A stretch of DNA of 7,282 nt, from contig CAOOJO010000130.1 of assembly GCA_948496895.1 (NCBI GenBank), forward strand, positions 1 through 7,282. Direction: 5' to 3'. The notes under the pieces were generated by a model. It had not been told where the DNA came from. It ran no database searches and was given only the letters and a program-made list of their open reading frames with translations. This DNA comes from an uncultured Acetatifactor sp. (GTDB taxonomy: Bacteria; Bacillota; Clostridia; Lachnospirales; Lachnospiraceae). Below are positions 5,825 to 7,282 of this stretch, piece by piece (within the stretch, counting starts at the first letter, position 1; every line of letters begins with the position of its first letter). A program made the position numbers and the translations under genes.

Positions 5825-6790
5825 TCACAGTTCCTCCTTTTTCGTTTCACATTCTGGGTTCTTTCTATTTTCCATGTTCCCGGCCATTCTGCTGATGATA
5901 TATTTGGGCCTGCCCTTCACCTCCTCGTAGATCCTGGCGATATAGTGGCCGATTATCCCCAGACTCAGCATCAGGAAGCCGCCGATGACCAGAATCAACA
6001 GGATGACTGTGGTAAAGCCCTCCACGGCAGTCCCCGACAGATATTTGACGAAGGTCTGCACGAACAGCACGATGCTGAAAAGGATGGATACCACCCCCAT
6101 CACCGTCACCAGCTGCAGGGGAAGGGTGCTGAAGGAGGTGGCGTTGGTAATGGCATATTTCATCAGGCTAAGGGGCGACCACTTGCTCTCCCCGAACTGC
6201 CTCTCCCGCACCTGGTAGGAGACATACTCCCTGCGGAATCCCGCCCAGAAGCTCAGCGCCCGGAAAAAGGTATTGCGCTCCGGCAGCCCCAGCAGCACGT
6301 CCACCACCTTTCTGTCCAGGAGCTTGAAATCCGAGGAGGCGTTCATGTCCATCTTGATCAGGCCGCTCATGATTTTGTAGAACAGGCCCGCGGAAAGCTT
6401 ATGGGCCAGGCTCTCCTTCCCCCGGCTCTCCTTGATGCCCTCCACCACCTCCGCGCCGCTTAGCCACAGCTTCCACATCTGGGGCACCACCTCGGGAGGG
6501 TGCTGCAGGTCGCAGTCCATGACCACCACCGCGTCCCCAGCGGCCAGCCTCAGTCCCGCGAAGATGGCGGCCTCCTTCCCGAAATTGCGGGAGAACTCCG
6601 CCCCCCTTATCCTGGGGTTCCCCGCCGCCGCCCTCTGTATCTGTTCAAAGGTACCGTCCCCGGAGCCGTCGCTTACGAAGACAAGCTCATAGTCTATATC
6701 GTTCTCCTCCAGCAGCCGCGCCAGCACCTTCGCCGTGTTGGGAATATTCTGTTCCTCATTATAGGCCGGCAGTACAACCGATAATAGCAT
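5825..6790 (-). CDS. GtrB/ArnC/DPM1-type polyprenyl-phosphate glycosyltransferase (GT2)
   Basis: This 321-residue family 2 glycosyltransferase should transfer a sugar from a nucleotide donor to undecaprenyl phosphate on the inner face of the membrane. The ATG at 6790 has AGGAGA (6802-6797) 6 bases upstream. The N-terminal GT-A domain shows LPAYNEEQNI (7-16), VSDGSGDGT (39-47), the metal and catalytic motif MDCDLQHPPE (91-100), FRALSFWAGF (176-185) and the RxxRQFGESKW loop (195-204) typical of GtrB and ArnC. Two membrane segments follow (about 226-248 and 258-282) with a short charged tail; this two-helix anchor is the GtrB-type arrangement. The length fits the family. It follows a GtrII-like gene by 15 bases and precedes wecE by one base. 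The donor sugar cannot be read from the sequence: UDP-glucose is usual for GtrB, while the wecE neighbour suggests an amino-deoxy sugar as an alternative. No gtrA-like flippase gene is in the window. Confidence 0.93.
   Translation of the reverse strand: MLLSVVLPAYNEEQNIPNTAKVLARLLEENDIDYELVFVSDGSGDGTFEQIQRAAAGNPRIRGAEFSRNFGKEAAIFAGLRLAAGDAVVVMDCDLQHPPEVVPQMWKLWLSGAEVVEGIKESRGKESLAHKLSAGLFYKIMSGLIKMDMNASSDFKLLDRKVVDVLLGLPERNTFFRALSFWAGFRREYVSYQVRERQFGESKWSPLSLMKYAITNATSFSTLPLQLVTVMGVVSILFSIVLFVQTFVKYLSGTAVEGFTTVILLILVIGGFLMLSLGIIGHYIARIYEEVKGRPKYIISRMAGNMENRKNPECETKKEEL
5833..5838 (-). promoter_or_regulatory. Ribosome binding site of wecE, inside the end of the upstream gene
   Basis: The AGGAGG read on the minus strand is formed by the last codons (Lys-Glu-Glu) of the GtrB-like gene and lies 9 bases before the wecE ATG. 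The upstream stop codon (5827-5825) and this ATG (5823) are separated by a single base, which predicts translational coupling and fixes the start of wecE. Confidence 0.8.
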
Positions 6791-6805
6791 TCTGTCTCTC
6801 CTGTG

Positions 6806-7282
6806 TCAGCGATTTACGTTCTCCGTCTTGATATACATGACCCCGTCGATGACGCGGATGGAGTCAGGCCCCGGAAAGCTGTCCATTGCAATATACTCCT
6901 CAGACTCATAGATGTCAAGCATGGCCTCCTCCGGCAGGATATTCAGGGTGGCGCCCAGATAGTGCCGGATGAACAGCTCATAGTTCCGCCCTCTGTACAG
7001 CAGGCTGTCGCCGCTCATGCCTATCATATTGGCGGTCACGGGCAGCGTGATGTCGGTCACCGGGAACTGCTCCTCCCCCACTACGCCGATCATGGCGATG
7101 GGGATTCCCTGGTAGTACCCTTCCGTCTGCTCTATCCGATCCAGCAGCCGCACACAGTAGGCGTAGGTCTTCTCATACCGCTTCTGCAGATTGGAGTAGG
7201 CGATATTGTCCGCCACGCTATAGCAGAACACCAAAGTCCCAGCCGCCGCCAGCCCCAGCCATTCCATCCAGACGCCCGCTTT
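6806..7282 (-). CDS. C-terminal part of a GtrII-like membrane glucosyltransferase (runs off the right edge)
   Basis: The frame is open to the window edge (five codons, KAGVW, precede the first internal Met at 7267), so that Met is most likely not the true start and only the last 158 codons are seen. The piece begins with a last membrane helix (MEWLGLAAAGTLVFCYSVAD) and continues with a soluble tail. The tail includes NLQKRYEKTYAYCVRLLDRI, a strand GIPIAMIGVVGE, and then a run through MIGMSGDSLLYRGRNYELFI, NILPEEAMLDIYESEEY and SIRVIDGVMYIK to the stop at 6806. This tail matches my memory of the C-terminal domain of the GtrII family (Glucos_trans_II), which transfers polyprenyl-linked glucose to surface polymers outside the membrane. 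A GtrB-like gene follows directly, as expected for a Gtr system. The family call is from remembered sequence pattern, as the catalytic N-terminal region is outside the window. Confidence 0.75.
   Translation of the reverse strand, partial: KAGVWMEWLGLAAAGTLVFCYSVADNIAYSNLQKRYEKTYAYCVRLLDRIEQTEGYYQGIPIAMIGVVGEEQFPVTDITLPVTANMIGMSGDSLLYRGRNYELFIRHYLGATLNILPEEAMLDIYESEEYIAMDSFPGPDSIRVIDGVMYIKTENVNR

Noticed and set aside
5824..5850. A longer start for wecE adding nine residues (MKRKRRNCD)
   Set aside because: These codons lie inside the GT2 gene in another frame. The AGGAGG site and the length of E. coli WecE both point to the ATG at 5823.
1..7282. CRISPR array, tRNA/rRNA genes, insertion sequence or attachment sites
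   Set aside because: I saw no regularly spaced long repeats, cloverleaf-type sequence, transposase or integrase motifs, or long terminal inverted repeats anywhere in the window.

Overview
The window looks like part of a cell-surface glycan locus from a Gram-positive anaerobe, most likely a Clostridia/Lachnospiraceae-type genome. That placement is an inference. It rests on GC-rich coding DNA with strong AGGAGG-type ribosome binding sites, a short AT-rich regulatory island, and membrane-protein families that I associate with Lachnospiraceae (a DUF6077-like protein and a membrane-anchored SGNH-like protein). No ribosomal or other taxonomic marker is present.

Left side (1-1565): two divergent genes share one AT-rich control region (224-428). 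The minus-strand gene enters the window only with its first 74 codons and encodes an extremely acidic N-terminus. The plus-strand gene (429-1565) encodes a single-pass membrane protein with an extracytoplasmic SGNH/GDSL-hydrolase-like domain. Its serine and asparagine blocks look degenerate. Both genes have good sigma-A-type promoter candidates, and an array of TTAAAA elements spaced 8, 10 and 10 bases apart lies between them.

Right side (1627-7282): a tight minus-strand operon, read from right to left, converges on the SGNH-like gene. In order of transcription it holds: the C-terminal part of a GtrII-like membrane glucosyltransferase (cut by the window edge); a GtrB/ArnC/DPM1-type polyprenyl-phosphate glycosyltransferase; a very clear WecE/RffA, dTDP-4-amino-4,6-dideoxygalactose transaminase; a polytopic membrane protein of unrecognised family with a GT-C-like layout; a DUF6077-like polytopic protein with an acidic first-loop motif; and a 260-residue membrane protein that resembles the C-terminal half of a GT-C glycosyltransferase. 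Spacings are 15, 1, 17, 5 and 32 bases, and some ribosome binding sites sit in the end of the preceding gene. No promoter for this operon is inside the window.

Working model (inference): the transaminase makes a nucleotide-linked 4-amino-4,6-dideoxy sugar, the GtrB-like enzyme loads a sugar onto the polyprenyl-phosphate carrier, and one or more GT-C/GtrII-type proteins transfer it outside the membrane onto a wall glycan, teichoic-acid-like polymer or protein. The architecture parallels ArnB-ArnC-ArnT of Gram-negative bacteria. The most interesting points are this Arn/Gtr-like module with several candidate transferases in a row, the apparent two-gene split of a GT-C enzyme (1627-3494), and the degenerate SGNH active site.
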